A stretch of 64,000 bases of DNA from an uncultured Eubacteriales bacterium (GTDB lineage: Bacteria > Bacillota > Clostridia > Oscillospirales > Acutalibacteraceae), in assembly GCA_948823415.1 (NCBI GenBank), contig CAQKRU010000003.1, forward strand, positions 16,682 through 80,681, in the 5' to 3' direction. Of this stretch, positions 33,582 to 44,498 are shown one piece after another; the first letter of the stretch is position 1, and each line of letters opens with the position of its first letter. The translations under genes and the position numbers were made by a program. Below the pieces are notes generated by a model. It worked only from the letters and a program-made list of their open reading frames with translations. It did not search any database and was not told where the DNA came from.

Positions 33582-36500
33582 ATGAAATTTAATGTTTTTG
33601 AATCGATTAAGATCAGACTTGCGTCGCCCGATCAGATCCGGGAGTGGTCGCGCGGGGAAGTGAAGAAGCCGGAGACGATTAACTACAGAACCCTGAAGCC
33701 GGAGCGCGACGGGCTTTTTTGCGAGCGGATTTTTGGTCCGCAAAAGGACTGGGAGTGCCATTGCGGCAAGTACAAGCGGATTCGCTACAAGGGCAAGGTT
33801 TGCGACCGTTGCGGCGTTGAGGTTACGCGGTCTAAGGTTCGGCGCGAGCGGATGGGGCACATTGAGCTTGCGGCGCCGGTTTCGCATATTTGGTATTTTA
33901 AGGGAATTCCCTCTAGAATGGGACTCATTTTGGATATTTCTCCACGGATGCTTGAAAAGGTGCTATATTTCGCACTTTATATTGTTACTGATCCTGGAAA
34001 GGCGCGTGAATTGGTTAAGTATCAGTTTCTCACAGAGCGTGAGTACCGCGATTTGAAGGAAAAGTACGAGGACGATTTTGAGGCTTTGATGGGGGCGGAG
34101 GCCGTCAAGAAGCTTTTGGCCGAGATTGACTTGGAGGCGCTTTCTAAGGAGCTCAAGGACGAGTTGGAGTCTGCTGTGGGGCAAAAGAGAGTCCGGATTT
34201 TGAAGCGGCTCGAGGTGGTGGAGTCTTTCCGGTTATCGGGAAATCGCCCGGAGTGGATGATTTTGGACGTGATTCCTGTTATTCCGCCAGATTTGCGGCC
34301 TATGGTTCAACTGGATGGCGGCAGATTCGCGACTTCGGACTTGAATGATCTTTATCGGCGCGTTATTAATAGGAATAATCGGCTGAAGCGCTTGCTGGAG
34401 CTGGGCGCGCCGGATATAATTATTCGCAATGAGAAGCGCATGCTGCAGGAGGCCGTTGATGCGCTTATTGACAATGGTCGCCGCGGACGGCCTGTTACTG
34501 GTGCGAATAATCGGCCGCTTAAGTCGCTTTCGGATATGCTGAAGGGCAAACAGGGGCGGTTTCGGCAAAATCTTTTGGGCAAACGCGTGGATTATTCGGG
34601 TCGGTCGGTTATTGTCGTGGGGCCGGAGCTGAAGATGTATCAGTGCGGGCTGCCCAAGGAGATGGCTTTGGAGCTGTTTAAGCCGTTTGTTATGAAGCGG
34701 CTGGTGGAGACCGGGGCTTCGAACAACATTAAGTCGGCAAGAAAGGCTGTGGACCGGGTTAAGCCAGAGGTTTGGGACGCTTTGGAGATAGTCATAAAGG
34801 GGCATCCGGTGCTTTTGAACCGAGCTCCGACGCTACACAGGCTAGGAATACAGGCATTTGAGCCGGTTTTGGTTGAAGGAAGGGCTTTAAAGCTACATCC
34901 TTTGGTTTGTACGGCTTATAATGCTGACTTTGACGGGGATCAGATGGCGGTTCACGTGCCGCTTTCGGCAGAGGCTCAGGCTGAGGCTAGGTTCTTGATG
35001 CTGGCGGCGGGCAATCTGCTGAAACCTTCGGACGGGCGGCCGGTGACGGTGCCCACGCAGGACATGGTTTTAGGTTCTTACTACTTGACGCTGGACAAAG
35101 AGGGCGAAAAGGGCGAGGGCAAGGTGTTTAGGAACTTTGAGGAAGCCTTGATGGCCTATGACGCGAAGGATATTGGCCTGCACGCGAAGATTAAGGTTAG
35201 GCGGACTGTGGTTGTGCAGGGTGAGAAAGTTACCGGCATGATCGAGACGACGGTTGGTAAGATTATTTTTAACCAGCCTATACCGCAGGATTTGGGATTT
35301 GTTGAGCGGGAGAACCTTGATGATTACTTGAAGCTTGAGATTGACTTTTTGGTCGGAAAGAAGCAGATTCAAAAAATTATTGATCGTTGCATTAAAGTTC
35401 ACGGAACGCAAGTAACGGCGCGGGTTTTGGACTCTATTAAGGACCAAGGTTTCAAGTATTCTACCAGGGGTGCCATTACCGTTGCCGTTTGCGACGCAGT
35501 GGTGCCGCCGGCGAAGAAAGAGATTATTGCTGACGCTGAGGCTCAGATTGAGAAGGTTTCTCAGCAATTCAAGCGCGGCCTCATTTCGGACGAGGAGCGA
35601 GAGGGGCATGTGCTTAAAATTTGGGATAAGGCTACGAATGGCGTTACGGCGGCTTTGCAGGAGAATTTGGACAGATATAACCCGATTTATATGATGGCGG
35701 ACTCGGGCGCGCGTGGCTCGATGAGCCAGATTCGGCAGCTTGCCGGGATGCGCGGACTTATTGCCAACACTTCGGGTAAGACTATTGAGGTGCCGATTCG
35801 CGCGAATTACCGCGAGGGGCTTAATGTTTTGGAGTACTTTATATCTTCGCGCGGGGCACGAAAGGGTTTGGCTGACACGGCGCTTCGTACCGCGGATTCT
35901 GGTTATCTTACTCGCCGGCTTGTTGATGTTTCGCAGGAGGTTATTATTCGCGAGGACGACTGCGGCACTACCGAGGGGCTGACGGTTTTTGAGATTAAGG
36001 ACGGCAAGGAGTCTATTGAGAGCTTGCATGAGCGCTTGATTGGTCGCTATTTGTGCGAGGATTTTGTGGACGCTGTGACCGGCGAAGTGCTGGTTTCTAA
36101 AGATAAGCTGATGGATGACCACGATGCGGACGTCATTATTGGCGCGGGAGTCGAGAAAATTGATATTCGGTCGATTCTTGGTTGCAGGGCGCGGCACGGA
36201 ATTTGCAAGAAGTGCTATGGTTCGAACCTTGCGAACGGCATGCCTGTTGCTGTGGGCGAAGCTGTGGGAATCATTGCGGCGCAATCTATTGGTGAGCCGG
36301 GCACGCAGCTGACTATGAGAACCTTCCACACTGGCGGTGTTGCTAGTGCTGAGGATATTACTCAGGGCTTGCCGCGCGTTGAGGAGCTGTTTGAGAGCCG
36401 TAAGCCTAAGCATCTTGCGATTATAAGTGAGATTTCGGGCGAGGTTAGCTTTGAAGAAGTCAAGAATAACCGCCATATCGTGGTTTATAATAGCGAGAGC

Positions 36501-37145
36501 GGCGAGAAGGTTTCTTATTTGATCCCGTTTGGGTCTATTGTGAGGGTTCAGGAAGGCCAGCAGATAGAGGCTGGTGAGCGTTTGACTGAGGGTTCGGTTA
36601 ACCCGCACGACGTTCTGGCCATAAGCGGGACGGACGCTGTGCAGAATTACCTGATACAGGAGGTGCAGCGCGTTTACCGCATGCAGGGCGTTGACATTAA
36701 CGACAAGCACATCGAGGTCATTGTGCGGCAGATGATGCGCAAGGTGCAAGTTAAGGATCCCGGCGACACCGACTTGATTGCGGGTTCTATGGTGGATAAG
36801 TCCGACTTTATTGCGGCTAATGACGAGATTCGGCGGCGGACTGAGGATGGCGAAGAGGGACTTTTGGAAGCTACTTGTATTCCGACTTTATTGGGAATTA
36901 CTAAGGCTTCGCTCGCTACGGAGTCGTTCTTGGCGGCGGCTTCTTTTCAGGAGACTACTCGAGTTTTGACGGATGCGGCGATAAAGGCTAAGATTGACCC
37001 TCTGGTGGGGCTGAAGGAAAACGTTATTATTGGAAAGCTGGTTCCTGCTGGCACGGGGATGCATCGGTACAGCGACGTTGTTGTTAATCGGCTTCCGGAC
37101 GCGGACGATTTGGCTGAGGGAGCTCCGAGTGACGCTGGTGCTTAG
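33582..37145 (+). CDS. rpoC: DNA-directed RNA polymerase beta' subunit
   Basis: 1187 residues from ATG 33582, preceded by TTAGGGGGT; the in-frame extension into rpoB is rejected. It has the N-terminal zinc site [20 protein letters not shown] (about residues 60-79), the catalytic NADFDGDQM loop carrying the Mg-binding Asp triad, and the second zinc cluster [13 protein letters not shown]. Bridge helix and trigger loop regions are intact. Length is typical for Firmicutes. It ends with TAG. Confidence 0.98.
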   Translation: MKFNVFESIKIRLASPDQIREWSRGEVKKPETINYRTLKPERDGLFCERIFGPQKDWECHCGKYKRIRYKGKVCDRCGVEVTRSKVRRERMGHIELAAPVSHIWYFKGIPSRMGLILDISPRMLEKVLYFALYIVTDPGKARELVKYQFLTEREYRDLKEKYEDDFEALMGAEAVKKLLAEIDLEALSKELKDELESAVGQKRVRILKRLEVVESFRLSGNRPEWMILDVIPVIPPDLRPMVQLDGGRFATSDLNDLYRRVINRNNRLKRLLELGAPDIIIRNEKRMLQEAVDALIDNGRRGRPVTGANNRPLKSLSDMLKGKQGRFRQNLLGKRVDYSGRSVIVVGPELKMYQCGLPKEMALELFKPFVMKRLVETGASNNIKSARKAVDRVKPEVWDALEIVIKGHPVLLNRAPTLHRLGIQAFEPVLVEGRALKLHPLVCTAYNADFDGDQMAVHVPLSAEAQAEARFLMLAAGNLLKPSDGRPVTVPTQDMVLGSYYLTLDKEGEKGEGKVFRNFEEALMAYDAKDIGLHAKIKVRRTVVVQGEKVTGMIETTVGKIIFNQPIPQDLGFVERENLDDYLKLEIDFLVGKKQIQKIIDRCIKVHGTQVTARVLDSIKDQGFKYSTRGAITVAVCDAVVPPAKKEIIADAEAQIEKVSQQFKRGLISDEEREGHVLKIWDKATNGVTAALQENLDRYNPIYMMADSGARGSMSQIRQLAGMRGLIANTSGKTIEVPIRANYREGLNVLEYFISSRGARKGLADTALRTADSGYLTRRLVDVSQEVIIREDDCGTTEGLTVFEIKDGKESIESLHERLIGRYLCEDFVDAVTGEVLVSKDKLMDDHDADVIIGAGVEKIDIRSILGCRARHGICKKCYGSNLANGMPVAVGEAVGIIAAQSIGEPGTQLTMRTFHTGGVASAEDITQGLPRVEELFESRKPKHLAIISEISGEVSFEEVKNNRHIVVYNSESGEKVSYLIPFGSIVRVQEGQQIEAGERLTEGSVNPHDVLAISGTDAVQNYLIQEVQRVYRMQGVDINDKHIEVIVRQMMRKVQVKDPGDTDLIAGSMVDKSDFIAANDEIRRRTEDGEEGLLEATCIPTLLGITKASLATESFLAAASFQETTRVLTDAAIKAKIDPLVGLKENVIIGKLVPAGTGMHRYSDVVVNRLPDADDLAEGAPSDAGA

Positions 37146-37243
37146 AATTTATCTGGCCAGGTTGGTGGTTGATGCTTGACTGGCGGGGCTTTGGGAGCTG
37201 CTCTTGATTGTGGGATTTTTTGTGAATTTTTGAGAGAAAATCG

Positions 37244-37273
37244 TTGACAGCGCCTGTGAAAGTATGGTACAAT
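37244..37273 (+). promoter_or_regulatory. Promoter of the str operon
   Basis: TTGACA (37244-37249), 18-base spacer, TACAAT (37268-37273). Leader of about 200 bases before rpsL. Confidence 0.8.
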
Positions 37274-37297
37274 ACTGTATTGTGGAAGATTATATAC

Positions 37298-37330
37298 GCA
37301 AATCATCCATGTGGTGGTTTGCTTTTGTTT
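37298..37330 (+). terminator. Attenuator-like hairpin in the rpsL leader
   Basis: GCAAATCATCC (37298-37308) pairs imperfectly with GGTGGTTTGC (37313-37322), followed by TTTTGTTTT. It sits about 25 bases after the start point of transcription, ahead of the ribosomal protein operon, so attenuation or autoregulation is possible. No alternative antiterminator was worked out. Confidence 0.6.
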
Positions 37331-37483
37331 TCAAGTTTTGATGCTGCGGCTATTTTTGCGGTGGCAAGGGGTTTTTGCTGATTATTATGTTTATTTTTGG
37401 TTATAAAGCTCAGACTATTACTGCTGTTGCGGTGCTTTTGTTGCGAGCTTTTAACATATATCTTGATTTTGAGGAGGTGTAAT

Positions 37484-37912
37484 ATGCCAACCTTTAACCA
37501 GTTAGTTAGAAAGGGCAGAAAGGTTTCTGAGAAAAAGTACAAGGCGCCGGCTCTTTTGAGGGGATGGAATGCTAAAAAACGGCTTCCTATTGAACAGACT
37601 TCTCCGCAAAAACGTGGCGTTTGTACGGCTGTTAAGACTGCTACGCCTAAAAAACCTAACTCGGCACTTAGAAAGATCGCTAGGGTGCGCCTTTCAAACG
37701 GAATTGAGGTTAGCTCGTATATTCCGGGCGAGGGTCATAACTTGCAAGAACACAGCGTTGTGCTTATTCGTGGCGGACGTGTTAAGGATTTACCTGGTGT
37801 TCGATATCACATTGTTCGCGGAACTTTGGATGCGCAGGGCGTTGCTAAACGTATGCAGGCTCGGTCTAAGTACGGAGCTAAGCGGCCTAAGGCAGGCGGA
37901 GCTAAGAAATAA
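37484..37912 (+). CDS. rpsL: 30S ribosomal protein S12
   Basis: 142 residues from ATG 37484 with GAGGAGGTG. Decoding-centre protein. It has the clostridial insertion after residue 18 ([14 protein letters not shown]...), which makes it longer than E. coli S12 (124). The streptomycin-related lysines are wild type (TATPKKPNS and GGRVKDLPG). First gene of rpsL-rpsG-fusA-tuf. Confidence 0.98.
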   Translation: MPTFNQLVRKGRKVSEKKYKAPALLRGWNAKKRLPIEQTSPQKRGVCTAVKTATPKKPNSALRKIARVRLSNGIEVSSYIPGEGHNLQEHSVVLIRGGRVKDLPGVRYHIVRGTLDAQGVAKRMQARSKYGAKRPKAGGAKK

Positions 37913-38080
37913 TCTGTTTTTTGAAATTGACAAATACCTTTACGGATGCAGATTGCACCTTGCAATGCAGATGTGTTTATTATAGATTTTAGATTTTATT
38001 TGGCACCTCTGTATTGGCAAACGGGAGTTTTGTCGCTTTCGAGTACCTAGGATATCATTTTTGTGAAGGAGGGAAGAGAA

Positions 38081-38551
38081 GTGCCAAGAAGAGGTTCTAT
38101 TACTAGGCGCGACGTTTTGGCGGATCCGGTTTATAATTCTAAGCTGGTGACTCGCCTTATCAACAACGTTATGTATGACGGAAAACGAGGCGTGGCGCAG
38201 AAAATCGTTTATGGCGCGTTCGATATTATTAGAGAGAAGGTTGGACGCGAACCGCTCGAGGTTTTTGAACAGGCTATGGAGAACATTATGCCAGTTTTGG
38301 AGGTTAAGGCTCGGCGGGTTGGCGGTGCTACTTATCAGGTGCCTATGGAGGTTCGGCCGGAACGCAGGCAGACTTTGGGATTACGCTGGTTGACGAATTA
38401 TTCTCGGGCTCGTGCTGAACGGACTATGAGAGAACGGCTTGCGAACGAGATTATGGACGCTGTTAATGAGACTGGCGGAGCTGTTAAAAAGCGCGAGGAT
38501 ACTCACAAAATGGCGGAGGCTAACAAGGCTTTTGCACATTACAGATGGTAG
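38081..38551 (+). CDS. rpsG: 30S ribosomal protein S7
   Basis: 156 residues from GTG 38081, which follows GGAGGGAAGAGAA; the upstream in-frame GTG would lie inside the ribosome site. It binds the 3' major domain of 16S rRNA. Standard sequence ([13 protein letters not shown]..., end AHYRW). The 168 bases between rpsL and rpsG contain no gene. Confidence 0.98.
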   Translation: MPRRGSITRRDVLADPVYNSKLVTRLINNVMYDGKRGVAQKIVYGAFDIIREKVGREPLEVFEQAMENIMPVLEVKARRVGGATYQVPMEVRPERRQTLGLRWLTNYSRARAERTMRERLANEIMDAVNETGGAVKKREDTHKMAEANKAFAHYRW

Positions 38552-38613
38552 TTTATTTTGGGAAGATTTTTTGAGGATTTTACTATATTTTGAGAGAAAG
38601 GAGAGAGTTTTTT

Positions 38614-40692
38614 ATGGCAAGACAAGTTTCACTTGATTTTACGCGAAATATCGGGATAATGGCGCATATTGACGCGGGCAAGACTACGACTACTGAGCGG
38701 ATTTTGTTTTATACTGGGGTTAATCATAAGATCGGCGAGACGCACGATGGCGCGGCGACTATGGACTGGATGGCTCAAGAGCAAGAACGCGGAATTACTA
38801 TTACTTCTGCCGCTACGACTTGTTTTTGGAAGGATCATCGGATTAACATTATTGATACGCCGGGGCACGTTGACTTTACTGTTGAAGTTGAGCGGTCTTT
38901 GCGGGTTTTGGATGGCTCGGTTACTGTTTTATGCGCTAAGGGAGGCGTTGAGCCGCAGTCGGAGACGGTGTGGCGTCAGGCGGACAAGTACGGAGTGCCG
39001 CGGATGGTGTATGTTAACAAGATGGACATCATGGGGGCGGACTTTTACAACGTTGTGACTATGATGAAGGAACGCCTTAAGTGCAATGCTGTGCCGATAC
39101 AGCTGCCGATTGGCGCGGAGGATACTTTTAAAGGGCTTATTGACTTGGTTGAGATGAAGGCTTATGTTTATTACGACGACCTGGGCAAGGATATCCGCGT
39201 GGAGGAGATTCCGGAGGACATGAAGGAGCTCGCGGAGAAGTATCATACCGAGCTTTTGGAGCACGTTGCGGAGCAGGATGAGGCGCTTTTTGAGAAGTAT
39301 TTGGAGGGCGAGCAGCTTAGCGAACAGGAGATTAAGGACTGTATTCGTAAGGCGACGCTTGCTAATGCTATGGTTCCGGTTGTTTGCGGATCTTCTTATC
39401 GAAATAAGGGCGTGCAGAAGCTACTTGACGCCATTGTTGAGTACATGCCTGCGCCTACCGACGTGCCGGCTATTAAGGGTGTTAATCCTGAGACTGGCGA
39501 CGAGGAAGAGCGGCATTCTTCGGACGATGAGCCATTTGCTGCTTTGGCGTTTAAGATTGCTACGGATCCATTTGTTGGTAAGTTGTGCTTCTTTAGAGTG
39601 TATTCGGGCACTATTAGCGCGGGATCTACGGTTTATAACTCTACTAAGGACGATAACGAGCGGTTAGGTCGGATTTTGCAGATGCACGCAAATCACCGGC
39701 AGGACATTGAAACGGTTTATGCTGGCGATATTGCTGCGGCTGTTGGACTTAAAAATACCACTACGGGCGACACTTTGTGTACTGAGAAGGCTCCGGTTAT
39801 TTTGGAGTCTATGGAGTTTCCGGATCCGGTTATTCGGGTTGCTATTGAGCCTAAGACTAAGGCGGGGCAAGAGAAAATGGGCATTGCTTTGGCTAAGCTT
39901 GCTGAGGAGGACCCGACTTTTAAGGCTTATACTGACGAAGAGACCGGCCAGACTATTATTGCGGGTATGGGCGAGCTGCATCTAGAGATTATTGTTGATC
40001 GGCTTTTGAGAGAGTTTAAGGTTGAGGCCAATGTTGGTAAGCCGCAGGTTGCTTATAAGGAGACTATTCGCAGGAATGCTGATGTTGATCAGAAATATGC
40101 TCGGCAATCTGGTGGCCGCGGTCAATATGGTCATGTTAAGATTAAGATTGAGCCCAATCCTACTAAGGGTTACGAGTTTGTGAACTCGATTGTTGGCGGC
40201 GCTATCCCTAAGGAGTACATTCCTGCGGTTGACCAAGGTATTAAGGGCGCCATGCTTTCGGGCGTTTTGGCGGGCTACAATGTTGTGGACGTTAAGGTTA
40301 CGCTTTATGACGGTTCTTATCACGAGGTTGACTCTTCGGAGATGGCGTTTAAGATTGCTGGATCTATGGCTTTTAAAGACGCTATGAGGAAGGCTGACCC
40401 GGTTTTGCTGGAGCCTATTATGAAGGTTTGCGTTACTGTTCCGGAGGAATACATGGGCGACGTTATTGGAGACATCAACTCGCGGCGCGGTATGATTCAG
40501 GGAATGGAGGCTATTTCTGGCGCGCAACGGGTTAATGCTTTGGTGCCGCTTTCGGAGATGTTTGGCTACGCTACGGATATGCGCTCTAAGACGCAGGGCA
40601 GAGGTCAATATACCATGGAACCTAGTCATTACGCTGAAGTGCCAAAGTCGGTTTCGGAGAAAATTATTGCCGACAGAACTAAATCTAATTAG
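38614..40692 (+). CDS. fusA: Elongation factor G
   Basis: 692 residues from ATG 38614 with AAAGGAGAG. Ribosomal translocase GTPase. G1 [12 protein letters not shown], switch-[10 protein letters not shown] and NKMD motifs are all present, followed by domains II-V of normal length. Located between rpsG and tuf as in most bacteria. Confidence 0.98.
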   Translation: MARQVSLDFTRNIGIMAHIDAGKTTTTERILFYTGVNHKIGETHDGAATMDWMAQEQERGITITSAATTCFWKDHRINIIDTPGHVDFTVEVERSLRVLDGSVTVLCAKGGVEPQSETVWRQADKYGVPRMVYVNKMDIMGADFYNVVTMMKERLKCNAVPIQLPIGAEDTFKGLIDLVEMKAYVYYDDLGKDIRVEEIPEDMKELAEKYHTELLEHVAEQDEALFEKYLEGEQLSEQEIKDCIRKATLANAMVPVVCGSSYRNKGVQKLLDAIVEYMPAPTDVPAIKGVNPETGDEEERHSSDDEPFAALAFKIATDPFVGKLCFFRVYSGTISAGSTVYNSTKDDNERLGRILQMHANHRQDIETVYAGDIAAAVGLKNTTTGDTLCTEKAPVILESMEFPDPVIRVAIEPKTKAGQEKMGIALAKLAEEDPTFKAYTDEETGQTIIAGMGELHLEIIVDRLLREFKVEANVGKPQVAYKETIRRNADVDQKYARQSGGRGQYGHVKIKIEPNPTKGYEFVNSIVGGAIPKEYIPAVDQGIKGAMLSGVLAGYNVVDVKVTLYDGSYHEVDSSEMAFKIAGSMAFKDAMRKADPVLLEPIMKVCVTVPEEYMGDVIGDINSRRGMIQGMEAISGAQRVNALVPLSEMFGYATDMRSKTQGRGQYTMEPSHYAEVPKSVSEKIIADRTKSN

Positions 40693-40708
40693 TTTTGTTA
40701 AGTTTCTA

Positions 40709-40737
40709 TTGATTTTTATTATCGAATTTGCTACAAT
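40709..40737 (+). promoter_or_regulatory. Internal promoter for tuf
   Basis: TTGATT (40709-40714), 17-base spacer, TACAAT (40732-40737), in the fusA-tuf gap. It would allow extra EF-Tu synthesis over the rest of the operon. Confidence 0.75.
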
Positions 40738-40792
40738 GTAGACAATAGCATTTTAATTATTAATTTTTATGCATCAAAAGGAGGAAAATCCA

Positions 40793-41995
40793 ATGGCAAA
40801 GGCTAAATTTGAAAGAAATAAACCTCATGTAAACATTGGTACTATTGGTCACGTTGACCACGGCAAAACTACTTTAACTGCGGCTATCACTAAGGTTTTG
40901 AACTTGGGCGGAGCGGCTGAATTTGTTGATTATGCTAATATCGACAAGGCTCCTGAAGAGAGAGAACGCGGCATTACTATTAATACTTCGCACGTTGAGT
41001 ATGAGACGGCGACTCGTCACTATGCTCACGTTGACTGCCCTGGCCATGCTGACTATGTTAAAAACATGATTACTGGTGCGGCGCAAATGGATGGAGCTAT
41101 TTTGGTTGTTTCTGCTGCGGATGGCCCTATGCCTCAGACTAGAGAGCATATCTTGCTTGCTCGTCAGGTTGGCGTGCCTTGCATTGTTGTCTTTATGAAC
41201 AAGGTTGACCAGGTTGACGATGAGGAGCTTCTTGACTTAGTTGAGATGGAGATTCGCGATTTATTGAATGAATACGAGTTTCCTGGCGACGATACGCCTA
41301 TTATTCGCGGTTCGGCTTTGGTTGCTCTTGAGTCTAGCTCGAAGGATCCTAATGCTGACGAGTACAAGTGTATTCATGAGCTTATGGACGCTGTTGACAA
41401 GTTTATTCCGACTCCGGAACGTAAGGCAGATCAGCCTTTCTTGATGCCGGTTGAAGACGTGTTTACTATTACTGGTAGAGGAACTGTTGCTACTGGTAGG
41501 GTTGAGCGCGGTCAGCTGAAGAATGGCGAGGAAGTTGAGCTTGTTGGTTTGACTGAAGAACGCACAAAGACCGTTGTTACGGGCATTGAGATGTTTAGAA
41601 AGATTTTGGATTATGCTGAAGCTGGCGACAATGTTGGCGTTCTTCTTCGCGGAATCCAGAGAGAGGACATTCAACGCGGTCAGGTTCTTGCTAAGCCGGG
41701 CACGATTAATCCTCACACCAAGTTTAGAGGCCAGGTTTATGTTTTGACTAAGGACGAGGGTGGCCGTCATACGCCGTTCTTTAATAATTATCGTCCGCAG
41801 TTTTACTTTAGAACTACCGACGTTACGGGAATCATCAAGTTGCCAGAAGGTACCGAGATGTGCATGCCGGGCGACAACGTTGTTATGGACGTTGAGCTTA
41901 TTACGCCTATCGCTATTGAGGAAGGTTTGCGCTTTGCTATTCGCGAAGGTGGCCGTACTGTTGGGTCTGGCGTGGTTACTGCGATTAATTCGTAA
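40793..41995 (+). CDS. tuf: Elongation factor Tu
   Basis: 400 residues from ATG 40793 with AAAAGGAGGAAA. Delivers aminoacyl-tRNA to the ribosome. [23 protein letters not shown] and NKVDQ motifs intact, and the C-terminal barrel domains are complete. Followed by a strong terminator. Confidence 0.98.
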   Translation: MAKAKFERNKPHVNIGTIGHVDHGKTTLTAAITKVLNLGGAAEFVDYANIDKAPEERERGITINTSHVEYETATRHYAHVDCPGHADYVKNMITGAAQMDGAILVVSAADGPMPQTREHILLARQVGVPCIVVFMNKVDQVDDEELLDLVEMEIRDLLNEYEFPGDDTPIIRGSALVALESSSKDPNADEYKCIHELMDAVDKFIPTPERKADQPFLMPVEDVFTITGRGTVATGRVERGQLKNGEEVELVGLTEERTKTVVTGIEMFRKILDYAEAGDNVGVLLRGIQREDIQRGQVLAKPGTINPHTKFRGQVYVLTKDEGGRHTPFFNNYRPQFYFRTTDVTGIIKLPEGTEMCMPGDNVVMDVELITPIAIEEGLRFAIREGGRTVGSGVVTAINS

Positions 41996-42025
41996 CGCAC
42001 TTCGATTTTACAAATATATATTTTG

Positions 42026-42059
42026 GCAAGTCCTAATGCTTGGGGCTTGCTTCTTTTTT
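42026..42059 (+). terminator. Intrinsic terminator of the str operon
   Basis: GCAAGTCC (42026-42033) pairs with GGGGCTTGC (42042-42050), then TTCTTTTTT. The 220 bases that follow, up to the next promoter at 42278, show nothing else. Confidence 0.88.
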
Positions 42060-42277
42060 GCGCAAATTTTGAGGATTACTTTTAGCTGAAATTATTACAA
42101 AAGAGTTACAAAGCAAACTTTAAAATTAACGGTGAAATGTATAAAAAATTCACACAAAGGCAATATTTTTAAGCGAAAACATATAGTTAAAATTTATGCA
42201 AGGTTTATACAAATGATGAGGGATTGTGAACTATTTTTGTTGCTAGGATAGAAATTTAACTTTGTTGCGAAATTCCC

Positions 42278-42306
42278 TTGATATGTTTCGATTTAGGTGA
42301 TAAAAT
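42278..42306 (+). promoter_or_regulatory. Promoter of the M23 peptidase gene
   Basis: TTGATA (42278-42283), 17-base spacer, TAAAAT (42301-42306). Confidence 0.7.
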
Positions 42307-42362
42307 AATTACATGTTTGTAATATGTGTTTCTAAATTGAAACAAAACGGAGGGAACAAAAT

Positions 42363-43508
42363 TTGAGAAAATGCAAAAAAATTCTGTCCGAATTGCTGGC
42401 GGTTGGCCTTTTAGTAAACCCCTTGAACGTTACCATAGGAAAAATAGGGTCTGCGCAGGTTATGGACCCTTATGCAGAGAACGAGATGGAGCGTTTGGAG
42501 AGACGCCAGCGCCAGTTGGCTGCGAAGTCTGATAAATTGAGGGGAAGCATCAGCAGCAAAAAAGCCTACAGAGCCAATATTTTGGAGCAGATAAACCTTT
42601 TGCAAAGTCAAATGAACATATTGGCTGAGAAGATGAACTTGATTAACCGGGAGATTGCGTCGAAGCAGGCCAGAATGGACGAAGTTCAGCAGAAGTTGGA
42701 TGAAAATATGGCTACCTTGGGCGAGAGGTTGAAGGCTATATATAAGGCTGGCGATATTCCGGAGATTGAGATCTTTTTGAATGTTCGAGATTTTGAGGAT
42801 CTTATGGACAAGGCGGACATGGTTCAAAAACTGAGCAAGTACGACGCTGGATTAATCGATGATTTGAAGGAAAACAGAGCTCAAATTGAGCAGGAGAAAA
42901 ATGGTTTGGAAGACCGCAAGAAAGAGGTTGAGGTTTCTAAATCTGCTTTGGACGCGAAGTCTGAGGAGCTTAACAAAATAAAACGCGAAAATGAACAGAT
43001 CGCGAATGAGCTTTTGCGGCGGGAGTCTAGATTGCGCAGGAGAATAAGCGCGAATGAGGCGCGAAAAAGAAACTTACAAAGTAATATTTTTAGAGGCAAG
43101 GCTAACGGCCGGCCGCAGATTACTAGGGGGAGTGGTCGATATGCTTGGCCGGTGCCGGGGCATGGGAGGATTTCTTCTGGTTGGGGAGGCAAGCGGCGCC
43201 ACAACGGAATAGATATTTCGGGACCTATTGGAACGCCCGTTATTGCGGCTGCTGATGGTGTTGTGGTTGAAGCTAATAGCTCTAACCGCTGGGGCCATGG
43301 CTGGGGCTACTATGTGCTTGTTCTTCACGATGACGGCAGCAAGACGATGTATGCGCATTTGAGTAGAGTTTTAGCGAGCCCGGGCCAACGGGTGCAAGCG
43401 GGGCAGGCCATTGGGCTTATGGGTAGCACGGGCCATTCTACTGGGAGCCACCTGCATTTTGGAGTTATGGTAAACGGCAGATGGGTGAATCCTATGCTGT
43501 TTCTGTAA
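42363..43508 (+). CDS. Secreted M23 murein endopeptidase with EnvC-like coiled coil
   Basis: 381 residues, TTG start with a GGAGGG site 9 bases ahead. Signal peptide of about 30 residues. Residues about 35-220 form a long coiled coil of the EnvC/PcsB type (repeated Leu/Lys/Glu heptads). Residues about 265-381 are a LytM/M23 zinc domain with HNGIDIS as the first metal motif and HSTGSHLHFGV as the HxH motif. It cleaves peptide cross-links, probably at division, regulated through the coiled coil. The linker is basic and Arg-rich (RRRISANEARKR). Confidence 0.93.
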   Translation: MRKCKKILSELLAVGLLVNPLNVTIGKIGSAQVMDPYAENEMERLERRQRQLAAKSDKLRGSISSKKAYRANILEQINLLQSQMNILAEKMNLINREIASKQARMDEVQQKLDENMATLGERLKAIYKAGDIPEIEIFLNVRDFEDLMDKADMVQKLSKYDAGLIDDLKENRAQIEQEKNGLEDRKKEVEVSKSALDAKSEELNKIKRENEQIANELLRRESRLRRRISANEARKRNLQSNIFRGKANGRPQITRGSGRYAWPVPGHGRISSGWGGKRRHNGIDISGPIGTPVIAAADGVVVEANSSNRWGHGWGYYVLVLHDDGSKTMYAHLSRVLASPGQRVQAGQAIGLMGSTGHSTGSHLHFGVMVNGRWVNPMLFL

Positions 43509-43563
43509 GATTTGGTTAGAATTTTTCAAGTAAAATCGGGCATAATTAATATAGGTTGCCTTA

Positions 43564-43601
43564 AAACCCGAGCTGCGATGGTGGCTGCGGGTTTGTTTTT
43601 T
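43564..43601 (+). terminator. Intrinsic terminator
   Basis: AAACCCG (43564-43570) pairs with the CGGGTTT arm ending near 43593, then GTTTTTT. It separates the M23 gene from the carboxypeptidase gene; the same T run lies only 15 bases from the next start codon. Confidence 0.75.
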
Positions 43602-43615
43602 AGGAGATTATTTTT

Positions 43616-44419
43616 ATGCCGAAAAAGAAAAATTATTTGAGGTATTATAAAAGGACTTACTTGAAGGGCCAGAGCTCGCGGATGAAGCGGAGAATCTTTG
43701 GATTTGCCGGGTTGATGTTATTTGCAAGTGCCGTTGTTGTGGCATGCATTTTTGTGAAGATTGAAAGCGAAAACGAAGAGTCGCAGAATGATGCGTCGCT
43801 GGCGATGAATCAGGCGGTGAGCGTTAAGAAAAAACGGCTGAGGACGGACTTTGGCGCGTGGAACAAGTCTTACGATTGGCTGCTGGTTGTGGTTAACAAC
43901 ATGAACGAGATGCCCGATTATTACGCGCCGCGGCTTAAGCAGATTGGCGATGTGGAGCTGGATGAGCGGATTGTGCCGGCGCTTAGCGAGATGCTGCGGG
44001 AGGCGAGCAAAAGTGGCGTGAAGTTGTGGATTTCTTTGGGGTACAGAAGCAAGGAGCGGCAGGAGTGCTTATTTAACGCGGAGGTTGAAAAATTTTTGCA
44101 GTCTGGGGTGGCTAAGGAACAAGCGAGGGAGCTGACTTTGGAGAATATCTCTGCGCCGGGGCACAACGAACATAACACTGGGCTGGCGGTGGACTTTAAC
44201 GCCGCCGGAGAAGAATTTTTGGCGACGCCAGAATATCAGTGGCTGCGCGATAATTGCGAAAAGTTCGGGTTTATTGCAAGATATGAAAAAGAAAAGGAGT
44301 CGTTGACCGGCAAAGCGTCCGAGCCTGCGCACTTTAGATACGTTGGAGAAGAGCACGCTGCGGCCATGAAGGCGAAGGATTTGTGTCTGGAGGAGTACGT
44401 TTCGGGGCTGATCCGTTGA
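43616..44419 (+). CDS. VanY/LAS-type D-alanyl-D-alanine carboxypeptidase
   Basis: 267 residues, TTAGGAGATT site. A basic N-terminus is followed by one membrane anchor (about 25-47), so the catalytic part is outside. The M15B zinc site is visible: GYRSKERQ, then PGHNEHNTGLAVDF (His and Asp ligands), and EPAHFRYVG at about residues 236-244, where most relatives have EPWH. It trims the terminal D-Ala of peptidoglycan stems. With the M23 gene upstream it forms a small cell-wall remodelling pair. Confidence 0.92.
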   Translation: MPKKKNYLRYYKRTYLKGQSSRMKRRIFGFAGLMLFASAVVVACIFVKIESENEESQNDASLAMNQAVSVKKKRLRTDFGAWNKSYDWLLVVVNNMNEMPDYYAPRLKQIGDVELDERIVPALSEMLREASKSGVKLWISLGYRSKERQECLFNAEVEKFLQSGVAKEQARELTLENISAPGHNEHNTGLAVDFNAAGEEFLATPEYQWLRDNCEKFGFIARYEKEKESLTGKASEPAHFRYVGEEHAAAMKAKDLCLEEYVSGLIR

Positions 44420-44434
44420 GCTGTTGCAGTGGGG

Positions 44435-44463
44435 TTGGATGAAATCGAAAATTCTGCTATAAT
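44435..44463 (+). promoter_or_regulatory. Promoter of gltX
   Basis: TTGGAT (44435-44440), 17-base spacer, TATAAT (44458-44463). Confidence 0.7.
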
Positions 44464-44498
44464 TGTTTTGAAGGCCGCGATTTTGTTAGTTTGAAGGG

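Noticed and set aside
35070..36749. 559-codon open frame on the minus strand opposite rpoC
   Set aside because: It is a product of the biased codon use of rpoC; no ribosome site, promoter or recognisable domain, and the opposite strand is a certain gene. The same applies to the long frames opposite rpoB, fusA, tuf and glnS.
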